NCBI GenBank assembly: GCA_029582155.1
Contig: CM055905.1
Span: 65,987,356 to 66,051,355 of the forward strand
DNA from: Panopea generosa
Taxonomy: Eukaryota; Mollusca; Bivalvia; Adapedonta; Hiatellidae
Length of the DNA stretch: 64,000 nucleotides
Direction: 5' to 3'
Notes under the pieces: generated by a model
The model's input: only the letters and a program-made list of their open reading frames with translations
What the model was told of the DNA's origin: nothing
Database searches by the model: none
Position numbers and translations under genes: made by a program
In this document: positions 36,339 to 46,522 of the stretch, in pieces
How positions within the stretch are numbered: the first letter of the stretch is position 1
Layout of the letters: the number at the start of each line of letters is the position of its first letter

Positions 36339-36770
36339 TTGGGTCTGCATCGTGCTGCTCAGTGGACAATGAACAACTATTCAACCTATGCTAGCATAAT
36401 AGATTTGTTTTCAAAGCTAGGTCGGCATTCTCTAGAAGACTGGAGATTAGATGCAAGGCTGTGCCTCTTTTTCAAAATTGTTCATTCCCTTGCTGCAGTA
36501 CTTATGCATCCATATTGCACAGCATCCCATGAAAATTCCTCGGTACGTTCACGACCTCTACGTCCGACTAACTTGCTACTTTAAATACTCATTCTTTCCC
36601 CTTGTGAGTATACAGCGGAACTGGCTGCCATCCCATACTGCACTGCTGCCAGACCTTGATCACTTCAGACTGGCAGTCTCCCACTCTTATAATGCCTTAA
36701 ACACTGTCATGCGTGCTGTTTTTATTTAATATCTTTCATTAAAGTCTTGTACTTGTTAAAAAATACAGTA
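36339..36770 (+). pseudogene. Non-LTR retrotransposon RT, C-terminal remnant
   Basis: The frame from 36339 gives RAAQWTMNNYSTYASII and LEDWRLDARLCLFFKIVH, the usual C-terminal block of Jockey/CR1-type RTs (RAARWV..., SLE.RR..ARL..FYKI). A frameshift near 36500-36530 moves the reading to the next frame, which ends YFKYSFFPLVSIQRNWLP and LDHFRLAVS. The palm domain with the catalytic box is absent: the fragment is 5'-truncated, as usual for LINEs. It is in opposite orientation to the fragment at 0.2-1.4 kb and not obviously the same family. Confidence 0.8.
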
Positions 36771-37315
36771 ACAACTTGATCTTTTATCTTCACTCAAAAT
36801 TATTGAAAGGCTCCTCAGAGATATGCAAAATTCCGCACCAACAGCTTCAGCATGCTAACGTCATGTATCATATTAATGATTGCAATTTATGAAACTATTT
36901 CATATCATATGAAGTCCAGAAGCATAGCTTCCTATAGGCACTGTAGGCACGTGCCTACACTTTTTTCTGAGGAATGGAAAAAATAAAAATGCTCAAAAAG
37001 CAATAAAAATCGAACCCCTATTGGAGTAGGTGGTAAACTATTCAGTAACATTGTAACACCTGTTGTATGACAAAAGTAGCCACTTGAAACATTACATTTA
37101 TTATCAGTTTATTTGGTTGCAAAACAGTGAATTTAAGGTTGATATTAAGGATAACCAGGCCCCAAAAAAAACATAAGAAAAATCGCACCAACGACAATCT
37201 ATCTAAAAAAAAAAAATTTAGGGGGGAGTCGGGACCCCTCTACAACTGTGCCCACACATTGTTTTCAGCCAAGCTACTCCCCTGAACTCAGAGTATGTTT
37301 TATCAAATAAAGGGT
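36771..37315. other. Intergenic sequence, possible degraded DNA element
   Basis: 36910-37280 begins with AGCTTCCTATAGGCACTGTA and includes GGGGGGAGTCGGGACCCC. A short inverted pair (TAGGCACGTGCCTA at 36944-36957) is visible. The class cannot be decided. Confidence 0.3.
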
Positions 37316-37317
37316 TC

Positions 37318-37605
37318 ACTGTGACCGAGTGATCTTAGGTGTCATCTTAAGATCACCTCTCATTGGAAAGGTAGTGGGTTCAACTACCGCTCTCTCCACT
37401 ATTATTGTGTTGGTGGAGGAAGACCTCAGAATGAATTTGAGTAGAACCACTGTCCTTCTGCTTGTAACTGGCAAACTATTTCACCTAAAATTTTTGGAGT
37501 GAGCGGGACTCGAACCTACGATCTAGGTGGTGAGAGGTGCTTGATCTTGAGACTGCTCGGCCATGGAGGATCTGCAAAAATGGCATTAAACCCAATACAT
37601 AACAA
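37318..37605. mobile_element. SINE-B composite: head (+) joined to inverted body (-)
   Basis: 37318-37400 is a plus-strand SINE-B head (ACCGAGTGATCTTAGGTGTC then GGGTTCAACTACC). 37410-37600 is a complete minus-strand SINE-B (GGTGGAGGAAGACCTCAGAA, GCGGGACTCGAACCTACGA, TCGGCCATGGAGGA read on plus). Confidence 0.7.
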
Positions 37606-37947
37606 AAAAAACTAAAATCATTCTTCCGAGGTTAAAGTGACCTGATAAAGTAGTATTTTGCTTCAAAAGAAGCCATTTCCAAGTCTCTTGAGTTGCTCAA
37701 GTTTAAGATTGAAGTAACAGGCAGGGTGTCTTGAAAAAATTGCTATATCGCATTGATTCCCTCTAATAAATACCCCTCGGTGATGCAAGTGCGGCATAAT
37801 TTCTTTATTTTTTGTATAAAATTTTAAGACTAAAATTGGTTGGGGCATTTATACAAGGCAATACAGTAAATGTCAAAAAAGATAAAATTCAGTTTAAAGT
37901 TTGTATAAAGCATCTAATTATCATTTATAAATACAAATTATATAGGG

Positions 37948-38332
37948 GCAGTCCCTGGCTGAATGGTCTATGTTACCGTTGTCTAATTACTATTCTTACT
38001 GCTGAGGTTGCAGGTTCAAGCCCTGCTCAGTCCAAGTTACCTGCAGAAGGACTGTGGTCCTACTTGGATTCATTCTGAGGCCTCCAATAAAACTAGATAT
38101 GCCATATAACAGGGTTTTCATTTTAAAATCAAACAACAGATTGAAAGAGAAAAACAACAGATCAGGCCAGGGGTCAAGGGGGCAAATGCTCAATGTTTCT
38201 GGAAAAACAACCAATCCAAACCTGATTTTAACAGGTGATTTCAATCGGCGATCGGTTAAAAATGAAAACCCTGCATATATTACCCGGTATGTGTTGAAAA
38301 TGGAATTAAACACAATTAGAAAGCAACAACAA
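37948..38332 (+). mobile_element. SINE-B copy interrupted by a MITE
   Basis: The head (CTGGCTGAATGGTCTATG, box B GGTTCAAGCCCTG), the body (ACCTGCAGAAGGACTGTGG, ATTCATTCTGAGGCCTCC) and ATGCCATATA run to 38110. The SINE tail TATGTGTTGAAAATGGAATT resumes at about 38288 after the inserted element. Confidence 0.75.
38111..38272. mobile_element. 162-bp MITE inserted in SINE-B (family M8)
   Basis: The termini AGGGTTTTCATTTT and AAAATGAAAACCCT form a perfect 14-bp inverted repeat. The insertion splits a SINE-B tail. A target duplication of CATATA-type is possible (left CCATATAAC, right GCATATAT) but not certain. Only this copy was seen in the window. Confidence 0.75.
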
Positions 38333-38766
38333 AAAAAATCACCTTCACCCCCTACACCCAAATGATCTAGAATTACAATCTGCTAAAATGCAATAAAAAA
38401 ACAATATTTAAATCCGCGTGGTGAGATCGAAACAAACACGCTACTTCTAAAAATAGATATTTCACGCTTGCACTGCTTGATACCTATCACCCTGTGTTTC
38501 TCAAATGAACCAGATTCTGTAACAAGTGTAGCGGACCAAATTGAAATCTGGTTACAAATTTGATACAACTGAAAATGCAATGCAATTTTAACTTTAAAAA
38601 AACAAAGTTCATACAATCATGTTTTTGACAATACATAACAGTATTTTGCACAAGATAATTTATGGTCCAGAAAGTCACCATTTATGTTGAATATTACAAT
38701 TATACCAATTTTTTGTTGGGATATATATACCTTACTGGTTATGCCGCTTGAACAATCACCCTGGGC

Positions 38767-38855
38767 TTTAAGCCATTCTTTTCCACCAGTAAAACTGGAT
38801 ATGCCATGATATAACCTGAAATGTGTTGAAAATGGCATTAAACCCCATTAAAAAA
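38767..38855 (+). mobile_element. SINE-B 3' fragment
   Basis: CACCAGTAAAACTGGATATGCC followed by TAACCTGAAATGTGTTGAAAATGGCATTAAACCCC (given here as landmarks) is the SINE-B 3' end. Confidence 0.75.
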
Positions 38856-38919
38856 TTTTAAAAAAATTAACCCTTTTTTCAAAATTTTTTTTTAACCCAT
38901 TCTTTAAGACAACTTTATT

Positions 38920-39985
38920 TGCCAAACAGTTAATAAATAATTAAGTCTGAACACCTTCCAGGGCCTCACAGCAGTCAGATAGTTAATAAATAATTAAGAC
39001 AGAACACCTTCCAGGGCCTCACGGCAGTCAGTCAGATAGTTAATAAATAATTAAGACAGAACACCTTCCAGGGCCTCACAGCAGTCAGATAGTTAATAAA
39101 TAATTAAGACAGATTACCTTGCAGGGCCTCACAGCCGTTGGACAGTTAATAAATAATTAAGACTTAACACCTTCCAGGGTCTCATAGCAGTCAGACAGTT
39201 AATAAATACTTAAGACAGAACACTTTTCAGGGCCTCGCAACAGTCAAACAACATTCTTTGCTAAACAGTTAATAAATAATTAAGACAGAACACCTTGCAG
39301 GGCCTCACAGCCGGCGGCCAGTTAATAAATGATTAAGACAGAACATCTTCCAGGGCCTCACAGCAGTCAGATAGTTAATTAATAATTAAGACAGAACACC
39401 TTCCAGGGCCTCATAAGAGTCAGATAGTTAATAAATATTTAAGACAGAACACCTTCCAGGGCCTTATAGCAGTCAGACAGTTAATAAATAATTAAGACAA
39501 AACACCTTGCAGGGCATCATAGCAGTCAAATAGTTAATAAATATTTAAGACAACACCTTCCAGGGCCTCATAGCAGTCAGACAGTTAATAAATTATTTGA
39601 GACAAAACACCTTGCAGGGCCTCACAGCAGTCAAATAGTTAATAAATAATTAAGAAAAAACACCTTGCAGGGCCTCACAGCTGTCGGACAGTTAGTAAAT
39701 GATTTAAGACAGAACACTTTCCAGGGCCTCATAGCAGTTAGACAGTTAATAAAGATTTTGAGACAAAACACCTTGCAGGGCCTCACAGCAGTCAAATAGT
39801 TAATAAATAGTTAAGACAGAACACCTTGCAGGGCCTCACAGCTGTCGGCCAGTTAATAAATAATTAAGACAGAACACCTTGCAGGGCCTCACAGCTGTCG
39901 GACAGTTAATAATTAATTAAGACAGAACACCTTCCAGAGCCTCACAGCAGTCAGACAACATTCTTTGCTAAATAGTTAATACAGT
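38920..39985. repeat. 53-bp tandem array, about 19 units
   Basis: The unit consists of GTTAATAAATAATTAAGACA, GAACACCTTCCAGGGCCTCA and CAGCAGTCAGATA in order. Variants alternate CAGCAGTCAGA with CAGCTGTCGGA. Three positions (38909, about 39250, about 39960) carry the longer junction ACATTCTTTGCTAAA, hinting at a longer higher-order unit. Confidence 0.9.
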
Positions 39986-40570
39986 TCGACCAATAACAGG
40001 AGAGTTTTCAAGACGAGGGTGAACAATGGTTTGTCGTTTCTCCCCGCGGATCAATACTCCCGATACACAATATTATTGGTGTCCCAATGTAAAACACTTA
40101 ATCGTGTTTATGTTCCGTGTCTCTCATCTGCTCTCTCTCACATTCTTCTATGGATTTAAGGAATTGTTAACTCTTTCTATGGTAATTATATTTATTTTAA
40201 ATCCTCGGGAAATAGTTGGTCAAATCCAGATTTGGTGCATTGATATGTATACATGAATGACAGTAAGAGATACAATTACCGGTATTAATAAATGTACCTA
40301 TAAAAATTTTATTGAGCATTTGATGTAATGTAATGTTTTTGGAAAATGATATTTTTCATTCTTGTCTGTATTTTCTATGTTGCTCCACTGGTCTCAAATT
40401 CTTTAATTCTGTAATTATTTAGGTCTCAAGAAAGTGTTCTCTTTTTAATTTAACTTGAATTGTTCATTAAAATTTTGAAATTGGTAACAATTGGTCAAAT
40501 TTAAAATTGTTTTTTAGTTATTGTTAATTTTCTTCGATTGTGAAACAAGTTATTACAGCTTGAGACAAGT
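39986..40570. other. Intergenic sequence
   Basis: No feature recognised; the short plus-strand open frame at 40026-40256 has no motif support. Confidence 0.35.
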
Positions 40571-40574
40571 AACG

Positions 40575-40735
40575 CTTAAAGTCTTCCTTGGTAGAACAAG
40601 AACTAAGCAAACCGAAAAAAAAGTGTCTTACTCAAAGTCACCACACATTATTGACCTAGCCGTGATGGAGGATTGAACCAATGACCTTCCAATCCTGGGG
40701 CTGATGCTTTACCACTTAACCATGCTCTCCACACA
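40575..40735 (-). mobile_element. SINE-D copy
   Basis: The minus strand reads a tRNA-like head (GGTTAAGTGGTAAAGCATCA as box A, GGTTCAATCC as box B), a short body with GTGTCTTACTC-type complement, and a tail. A second copy lies at 49470-49605. Confidence 0.6.
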
Positions 40736-40997
40736 AATTGTTATATTGATTATGTATGTATATATGTGTAACAGCCAGTGATTGGCCAAAATAGTTATTA
40801 TAATTAACAAATCTCTACGTGTATATAAAAATATAATATATATAATAAAAGAAAGGGAGAAATGACATTATGATAATCTTATCACATTTTAGATATTTTA
40901 CCATCAATCTATTTATTTTTTTACAAAAAAGAAAGAACAAATTTTCTGCATAATGTTTTCGTTGAAATGAAAATAAATCAAATTTAGCTTTGTTCCA

Positions 40998-41180
40998 ACT
41001 CTGACTGCTAAGGTCGTAGGTCCAAGTCACGCTCACTCCAAAAACTTTATTTGAGAAAGTTTGCAAGTTACTTGCGGAAGGACGGTGGTTCTTCTCAGAT
41101 TCATTTTCAGGTCTTCCTCCACAGATAAAACTTGATATGCCTGCCATATATAACCTGAAATGTGTTAAAAAAGGCAATTA
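40998..41180 (+). mobile_element. SINE-B copy, 5' part of head missing
   Basis: Box-B region (AGGTCGTAGGTCCAAGTC), AAAAACTTTATTTGAGAAAG, CGGAAGGACGGTGGTTC and the tail GAAATGTGTTAAAAAAGGC follow the SINE-B order. The tail runs straight into the M3 MITE at 41178. Confidence 0.8.
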
Positions 41181-41383
41181 ACCCTTTAATTCATATAGAC
41201 GCCTTTGGACACCTAATATAGACACCTTTGGACACCTCTAATAGAGAAGGCTTTTGAATTATTTGGTGAATTATGTTAATATTAACTGACAGAGTGGAGC
41301 AATCTGAACTCTTCCTGCACTGTTTTCAAAGGCCTTCTGTGATTGGTGCGGGAAAATGCGTATCTATGGAGTAAAGAGTCAAA
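41178..41383 (-). mobile_element. TTAA-MITE family M3, inverted copy
   Basis: It begins TTAACCCTTTAATTCATA and ends TATGGAGTAAAGAGTCAA, a slightly decayed inverted repeat of the 51186-51415 copy. Inside are GACGCCTTTGGACACC twice and CTTCCTGCACTGTTTTC. The insertion site is in a SINE-B tail. Confidence 0.8.
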
Positions 41384-42126
41384 TGGAATGTTATAGTATT
41401 TTTCAAAATTTTAAAATAGCTTCATAGGTTTAGTATGAAAAAAAACACTTTAATTTTTATCTTAAAAAGCATATCTATAATACATGTATGAACCCCGGAT
41501 ATATGCCAGTTTACGATATGTTATTTAAGATTGACCAAACATTCATCACATTAAATCTTTATTGATGTTTAAATGATATTTAGGGGGAACTTGATTCAAA
41601 AGACAGGAAATACCAGTATCGGGGATACCTGTGTGTCGCATCATTTATGCAATGAGATGTGTTTAGGCCTCAATTAAAAAATTATTTGTTTGCCGTTTCT
41701 GGCCGACCCAAAACAATGCAGCCAGTTGTAAAAAAAAATTTGAGTGTTTAAAAAACAAAATTATGGTGTTCATTAAAATATTCTCTGTCGTTACATGTCC
41801 TTAAAAAGAATTTCTGATTTATTACAAAAAAAAAAAAAAAAGGAAAAAAAAAGAAGAATTTGCCTACCTACCTACCTACCCCTAAATGGTATGAGTCGGA
41901 AGTGGCATACAAGCAATTTATTAAGGGTGGCTTTATATGCTGGATTCATAATTAATGCTCTATATGCAGATCTTTTAAAAAAAAATTTCTTCGCACAAAT
42001 TGATCTTAAAACATTCAATGGTATAACCAAGTATTTTGGTGTGAAACTTCAAATTTTTAAGAGAAAAAAAAAGTTTCCTTTTGCCAGAACAAGGCTCTTA
42101 AATTTGGTTAGGCCAAATTACCCTAA
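41384..42126. other. Intergenic sequence
   Basis: A poly-A/AAG run at 41826-41855 and a (CTAC)n run at 41866-41880 are present. A frame at 41795-42151 crosses these low-complexity tracts and is not credible as a gene. Confidence 0.4.
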
Positions 42127-42735
42127 ACAGAGGTATCTGTTATATGATTAATTTACCTGTTTATCTATGATTTATCTAATTTTACTGTTTATGTATCATA
42201 TGATTTATTAACCTGTTTATCTTCGTATTATCTCTTTTTTTACCTTTTTATCTATTGTATGATTTATTGACCTGTTTATCTATTATCTAATTTATTTACC
42301 TGTTTATTTATTATTTAATTTATTTCCCTGTTTATCTAATTTATTTACCTGTTTATCTTATTTATTTACCTGTTTATCTATTATATAGTATATTTACCTG
42401 TTTATCTATATCTATGATATAACTAATTTACCTGTTTATCTATTATCTAATTTATTTACCTGTTTATCTAATTTATTTACCTGTTTATCTTATTTATTTA
42501 CCGGTACCTGTTTAGCTATTATATAGTTTATTTACTTGTTTATCTATATTTATGATATAACTAATTTACCTGTTTATCTATTTTCTTATTTATTTACCTG
42601 TTTATCTAATTTATTTACGTGTTTATGTATTATCTAATTTATTTACCTGTTTATCTATGATATAATTAATTTGCCTGTGTATCTATTATCTAATTTATTA
42701 ACCTGTTTATGTATTATTTTATTTATTGACCTGTC
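42127..42735. repeat. ~24-bp AT-rich array, TTTACCTGTTTATCTATTATCT
   Basis: Roughly 25 imperfect copies of TTATTTACCTGTTTATCTA(TTATCTAA) with unit lengths of 20-29 bp. Confidence 0.9.
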
Positions 42736-42779
42736 TATCTGATGTACTTTGTATAAATGTTAATAAAAAAAATAAAATA

Positions 42780-43374
42780 AAAAAAAAATACATGTACTCA
42801 GTCGACACAGACAGATCATGGGTCCCCTCTCTTCACTTCACATCAACAGTAGAGGGTTTATGCTAATGAAGATGTAATTTGCCGACGGACACTGCCGGCA
42901 TCAGACTTTTTACATCATGTATAGGAATATTAGAGCATTTATAGGAATTAATAGAACCCGAGATCCATGGATTAATATGATCGAGAATTACCATGCGAAT
43001 ATGAAAATCAATACTGTAATGACAGGGACGTGGAAGCAGATGGTGCTGTAGCCCACGATGGCGGGCATTGCATAATGGTCGTCGTAATTATTCAGGAACA
43101 AAATTACGTCTAACTGATTATTGTGATTAGGGGGCAGAATTTAAATTTAAAAGCAAGAGTGATTTCACAGATAGCTTTGTCGAGTTGGGAATGGTGGATA
43201 ATGGCGTGTATTGGTCGGAAATGTTGCAGGAATTCTCGAGGGGTTGTTATTGAGCTGAAAGAAAGGGACAGAGATTTAAAATTCTGAGTTTTCAAGTAAT
43301 CTTTAATAAGTTTGAGTGTGGAATAGAGTTTTACAATATTGGATTAAATTTAGCAACTGAAGAATTGTTTGTTT
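42780..43374. other. Unique, moderately GC-rich island
   Basis: Unlike its surroundings this stretch shows no repeat match in the window, has few simple runs and includes ATGCTAATGAAGATG and several ATTA/TAAT words. It could be a conserved non-coding element or an old exon; no open frame with motifs was found. Confidence 0.3.
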
Positions 43375-43605
43375 GAATATAAAGTGTCATTTTTATGCCA
43401 TCGAGGGCTAAAAGATGATCAGTAATAACTCATCACTATTTCCTGGTGTCCCTGAATTTTAACCAGTACTCGAGCACACCCATCTCCGCAAGTAAATGAT
43501 AACTTTCCCACTTAAATCAGCAGTGAGAGACGAATTAAAATGAGACGCAATGCCAGATATAAATCATCACAGAGACTTGTGTCCGGACGGGGATTCTCAC
43601 TCGTG
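43375..43605 (-). mobile_element. SINE-C copy
   Basis: The minus-strand order is GAGAATCCCCGTCCGG (box B remnant), ACTGATTTAAGTGGGAAAG, CTCGAGTACTGGTTAAAA, GATGGCATAAAAATGACACT. The head is truncated. Confidence 0.75.
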
Positions 43606-43664
43606 CTTTAGAGTAAGAGTGGCTTTTCAAGATGAATTTTTGATTATGTATATGATTATGATGA

Positions 43665-44055
43665 TAGCGAGATAAGAGAAAAATATATAGAGGAAGAGGG
43701 TAAAGGAGAGAAAGAGAAAATGAGTAAAATATGAGAGAAAGAGAGAGAGAATGAAAATAAGTGAAGAGAAGTGTTGTATTTTGTGTTTTTAGAAAGGGGA
43801 AAGAAATAGAAATAGTAGGAGGAATAAAATGGAGAAATAAGGAATAATACTGTAGAGAAAGAGAAAGACTAAAGAGATAGAATGAGGGAAAAGGAACGAG
43901 AAAGAGTAAAAAACAGTGAGTAAGGTTAGATAGAGAGATTTGGAGGAGAGATATGGAAAAAGATTGGTTGAGCGAAGAGAGAAATGAGAGAGAGAAAGAG
44001 AAATAGAATGAGATTGGAAGAGAGTGGAGAGAGAGAGAGAGTAGAAAGAATGAAG
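43665..44055. repeat. Polypurine (GA-rich) tract
   Basis: Nearly 400 bp of the plus strand is dominated by G and A (GAGAAAGAGAGAGAG-like runs), leaving a pyrimidine-rich minus strand. The Ser/Leu/Phe-rich minus-strand frame at 43789-44103 is the expected translation of such a tract and not a gene. Confidence 0.85.
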
Positions 44056-44258
44056 ATAGTTCAATTGCCCATGTTTTTGTCGTAATATATGAATGACATT
44101 CACATAATGTGGTTATGGCATTTACACAACCTTAATGTTTCCCACTGCATGTAATTTACTCGGTAATTTAACAATTTAAATTTGTTGCTTCCGTTAATTT
44201 ATCTAACTGGGTTACAGTTTCATTTTTGTTGATGAACATGTACAATATTTTTTTTTTT

Positions 44259-44322
44259 GGGGTGGGGGGTGGGAATGAGGGTGTGTGTGGGGGGTGGGTA
44301 GGGAGAGTAAGGGGTGTGGGAA
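44259..44322 (+). other. G-quadruplex-prone G-run cluster
   Basis: From 44259, GGGGTGGGGGGTGGG is followed by GGG, GGGGGG, GGG and GGG runs separated by 1-7 bases, satisfying the usual G3+ N1-7 pattern more than once. Confidence 0.75.
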
Positions 44323-44670
44323 GTCAGAACAATGCAAATTTTAATGTTAGAACAATTAACAGGTAAACATCCATGTTTCTTATTGTATTTAACTGTTAAA
44401 TATTGGTATTTAACTTCGCTGGAAAAAACAACATTAAATTATATTTTTTTAATTTTGAGGGGAAAATTTTCTTGTTTTTGCAACAAGAATAGGGCCAAAC
44501 TTCTGTCCCAAAATTGACTAAAAAACAAAACTGATATATTATAATATGCTCTAAGGTTTGATCCAAGTTTCAAGTAGCTTCCATGTTCTGCAAGACTAGA
44601 TGATTCAGATTAAATGAGTAGCCTTCAATAATATCAATCAAATTAAGAACAAATACAGAATAGCCCCACA
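44323..44670. other. Intergenic sequence
   Basis: No feature recognised. Confidence 0.35.
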
Positions 44671-45251
44671 GCGGTTGTCTAGTGGTAGAGCGTCTGCCTC
44701 ACATGAAGATGGTCTTCCAGGATTTGATTCAAGGTCAGCTCATAATAAAGACTTGAGAAACGGTACTAGAGGCTTTTTTTACTTGGCACTCAGCATTTTT
44801 AGGATAGTTCTAGGACTGGTCGGCCTGGTGTCAGTATAATGTGACTAGGTGGGGTATCATACCATGCGTCTGCTGCAATAGTTATACTTCAGTGTGGCAG
44901 TGCTCCGAATACTGTCTCAAGTAGACACTGTAGCTAGGATAGTTCTAGGACTGGTCGGCCTGGTGTCAGTATAATGTGACTAGGTGGGGTATCATACCAT
45001 GTGTCTGCTGCAATAGTTATACTCCAGTGTGGCAGTGCTCCGAATACTGTCTGAAGTAGACACTGTAGCTTGGATAGTTCTAGGTCTGGTTGGACCAGTA
45101 TCAGGATAATGTGGCTTTGTGGGATATGTGTCTGCTGCAATTGTTCAATACTCAGGTGTGGCAACCCTCAGAAAACTGTCTAAAGTACTGTCACCGATAA
45201 AACTGAAAAATTGTTGAAAGAGACACTTAACAACAACAACAACAACAACAT
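44671..45251 (+). mobile_element. SINE-A with three-unit body expansion
   Basis: A tRNA-like head (GCGGTTGTCTAGTGGTAGAG, box B degraded to GATTTGATTC) is followed by the SINE-A body. The block GGATAGTTCTAGG...CACTGTAGCT is present three times (starting near 44801, 44936 and 45071; period 135). The tail is TTGTTGAAAGAGACACTTAA plus (CAA)n. Head and tail are single-copy, so the repeat grew inside the element. Confidence 0.85.
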
Positions 45252-45990
45252 CATGTACATATTAAACAACAACAACATCATAATAAACCTTAAGTGGTTT
45301 TCTTGAATCCGTTGTTTCATGATTCTACACTATTATGGCTGCAATTAAATTACTGTATATTTCAGTTCGTTATATTCATTATAATTAAAATTACCGTTAA
45401 TTATAAATTTAAATTATTAATTTGAGATTTATTACAGAAAATGAAGTTTAACTTTCAGCCCACACCCATTCAGTTGAGATATTTTATACATTAATACTCG
45501 GTATCCTTGTCGGTACACAGCTGGCTATATTTCATCCAGCGGATACCCTACTGTAACCACAAAATGCACAAAGACATATTTTACGAGCGCTATATTCAAT
45601 AAACAGACCATAGATGGGTATTTTTCGTATAATGTACTTCTTTATGGATGATTTATTCCTGATTTACTTGTTTAGTATCGGGTAAGTGTTAAAATATGTA
45701 GTGTATTTAACTGATTTGTTCGACTAAATAATCAATTTTATTTTACTTGGACAAAAAATATGATAATACAATTTGTGTGTTGGATATATTTGATTTGTAG
45801 AATCAGCCACTTGAACTGGCATTGATAGTTTAAAAAGGACAAAAGTAACATAATATCAGGGCATGGTAAGTTACAGATCTCATTCTTTTATTAAAGTCGC
45901 ATCATGTATGTTTGATTTTGCAGTGCATAAGAGACAATATTTTGGTTGATTTTGGTTGTAGCCGAGTAGTTACTTCGTTCAGCATTCATT
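45252..45990. other. AT-rich intergenic sequence
   Basis: No feature recognised. Confidence 0.35.
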
Positions 45991-46003
45991 TTTTTTACTG
46001 ATT

Positions 46004-46335
46004 GGTTTGGTTGGTGGGTTGGGTTGGGTTGGGTTGGGTTGGGTTGGTTTGGTTTGGTTTGGTTTGGTTTGGTTTGGTTTGGTTGGTTGGTTGGTTGGTA
46101 ATTTGGTTGTTTTAAGTATGATTGGTTGGTATGTTAATTGATTGGTTGGTTTTGATTGGTTGGTTGTTTGTTGGTTGTTGCTTAGTTGGTTGTTTTATGT
46201 ATATTGGTTAATTGGTTGTTGGTTTGTTGGTTGCTTTAAGTTTGCTGGTTGATTGATTTAAAATGTGTTTGTTGGTTGGTTACTTTAAGTTTGTTGATTG
46301 GTTGGTTTGTTGCTTTAAGTTGGTTTGTTTTTTTC
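46004..46335. repeat. GGGTT / GGTTT / GGTTG simple-repeat tract
   Basis: About six GGGTT units pass into about seven GGTTT units, then into GGTT/TTGGTTGG mixtures with ATTGG. The G-run spacing makes part of the plus strand prone to G-quadruplex formation. Confidence 0.9.
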
Positions 46336-46350
46336 TAATATAAAAACAAA

Positions 46351-46503
46351 AAAAATCAGTAAGTCATCCAAATTTTTCTTAAAAACAAGGAGAGTTGGAG
46401 GGTTTTATTTTTTTTAATTTTTTTATGAAAATAAAAAGGGTCGGGCGGCATGAAAATAAGGGGGCAGGCGGGATGATAATCTAGCAATTAATTTATTATG
46501 GTC
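46351..46503 (-). mobile_element. MITE family M5, partial copy
   Basis: ATCCAAATTTTTCTTAAAAAC at the left and GATGATAATCTAGCAATTAA at the right match the arms of the complete copies at 53011-53192 and 54351-54523. The left terminus is lost. Confidence 0.7.
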
Positions 46504-46522
46504 TAAGATATTTTTTTTTGCA

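Noticed and set aside
38920-39985. Possible CRISPR-like array (regular repeats)
   Set aside because: There are no unique spacers: the whole 53-bp unit repeats, and the genome is eukaryotic.
41795-42151. 118-codon frame beginning in a poly-Lys run
   Set aside because: It starts in an A-rich simple tract and has no recognisable domain.
43789-44103. 104-codon Ser/Leu/Phe-rich minus-strand frame
   Set aside because: It is the translation of the pyrimidine strand of a GA-rich tract.
46004-46100. Interstitial telomere repeat
   Set aside because: The unit is GGGTT/GGTTT rather than the TTAGGG expected in molluscs.
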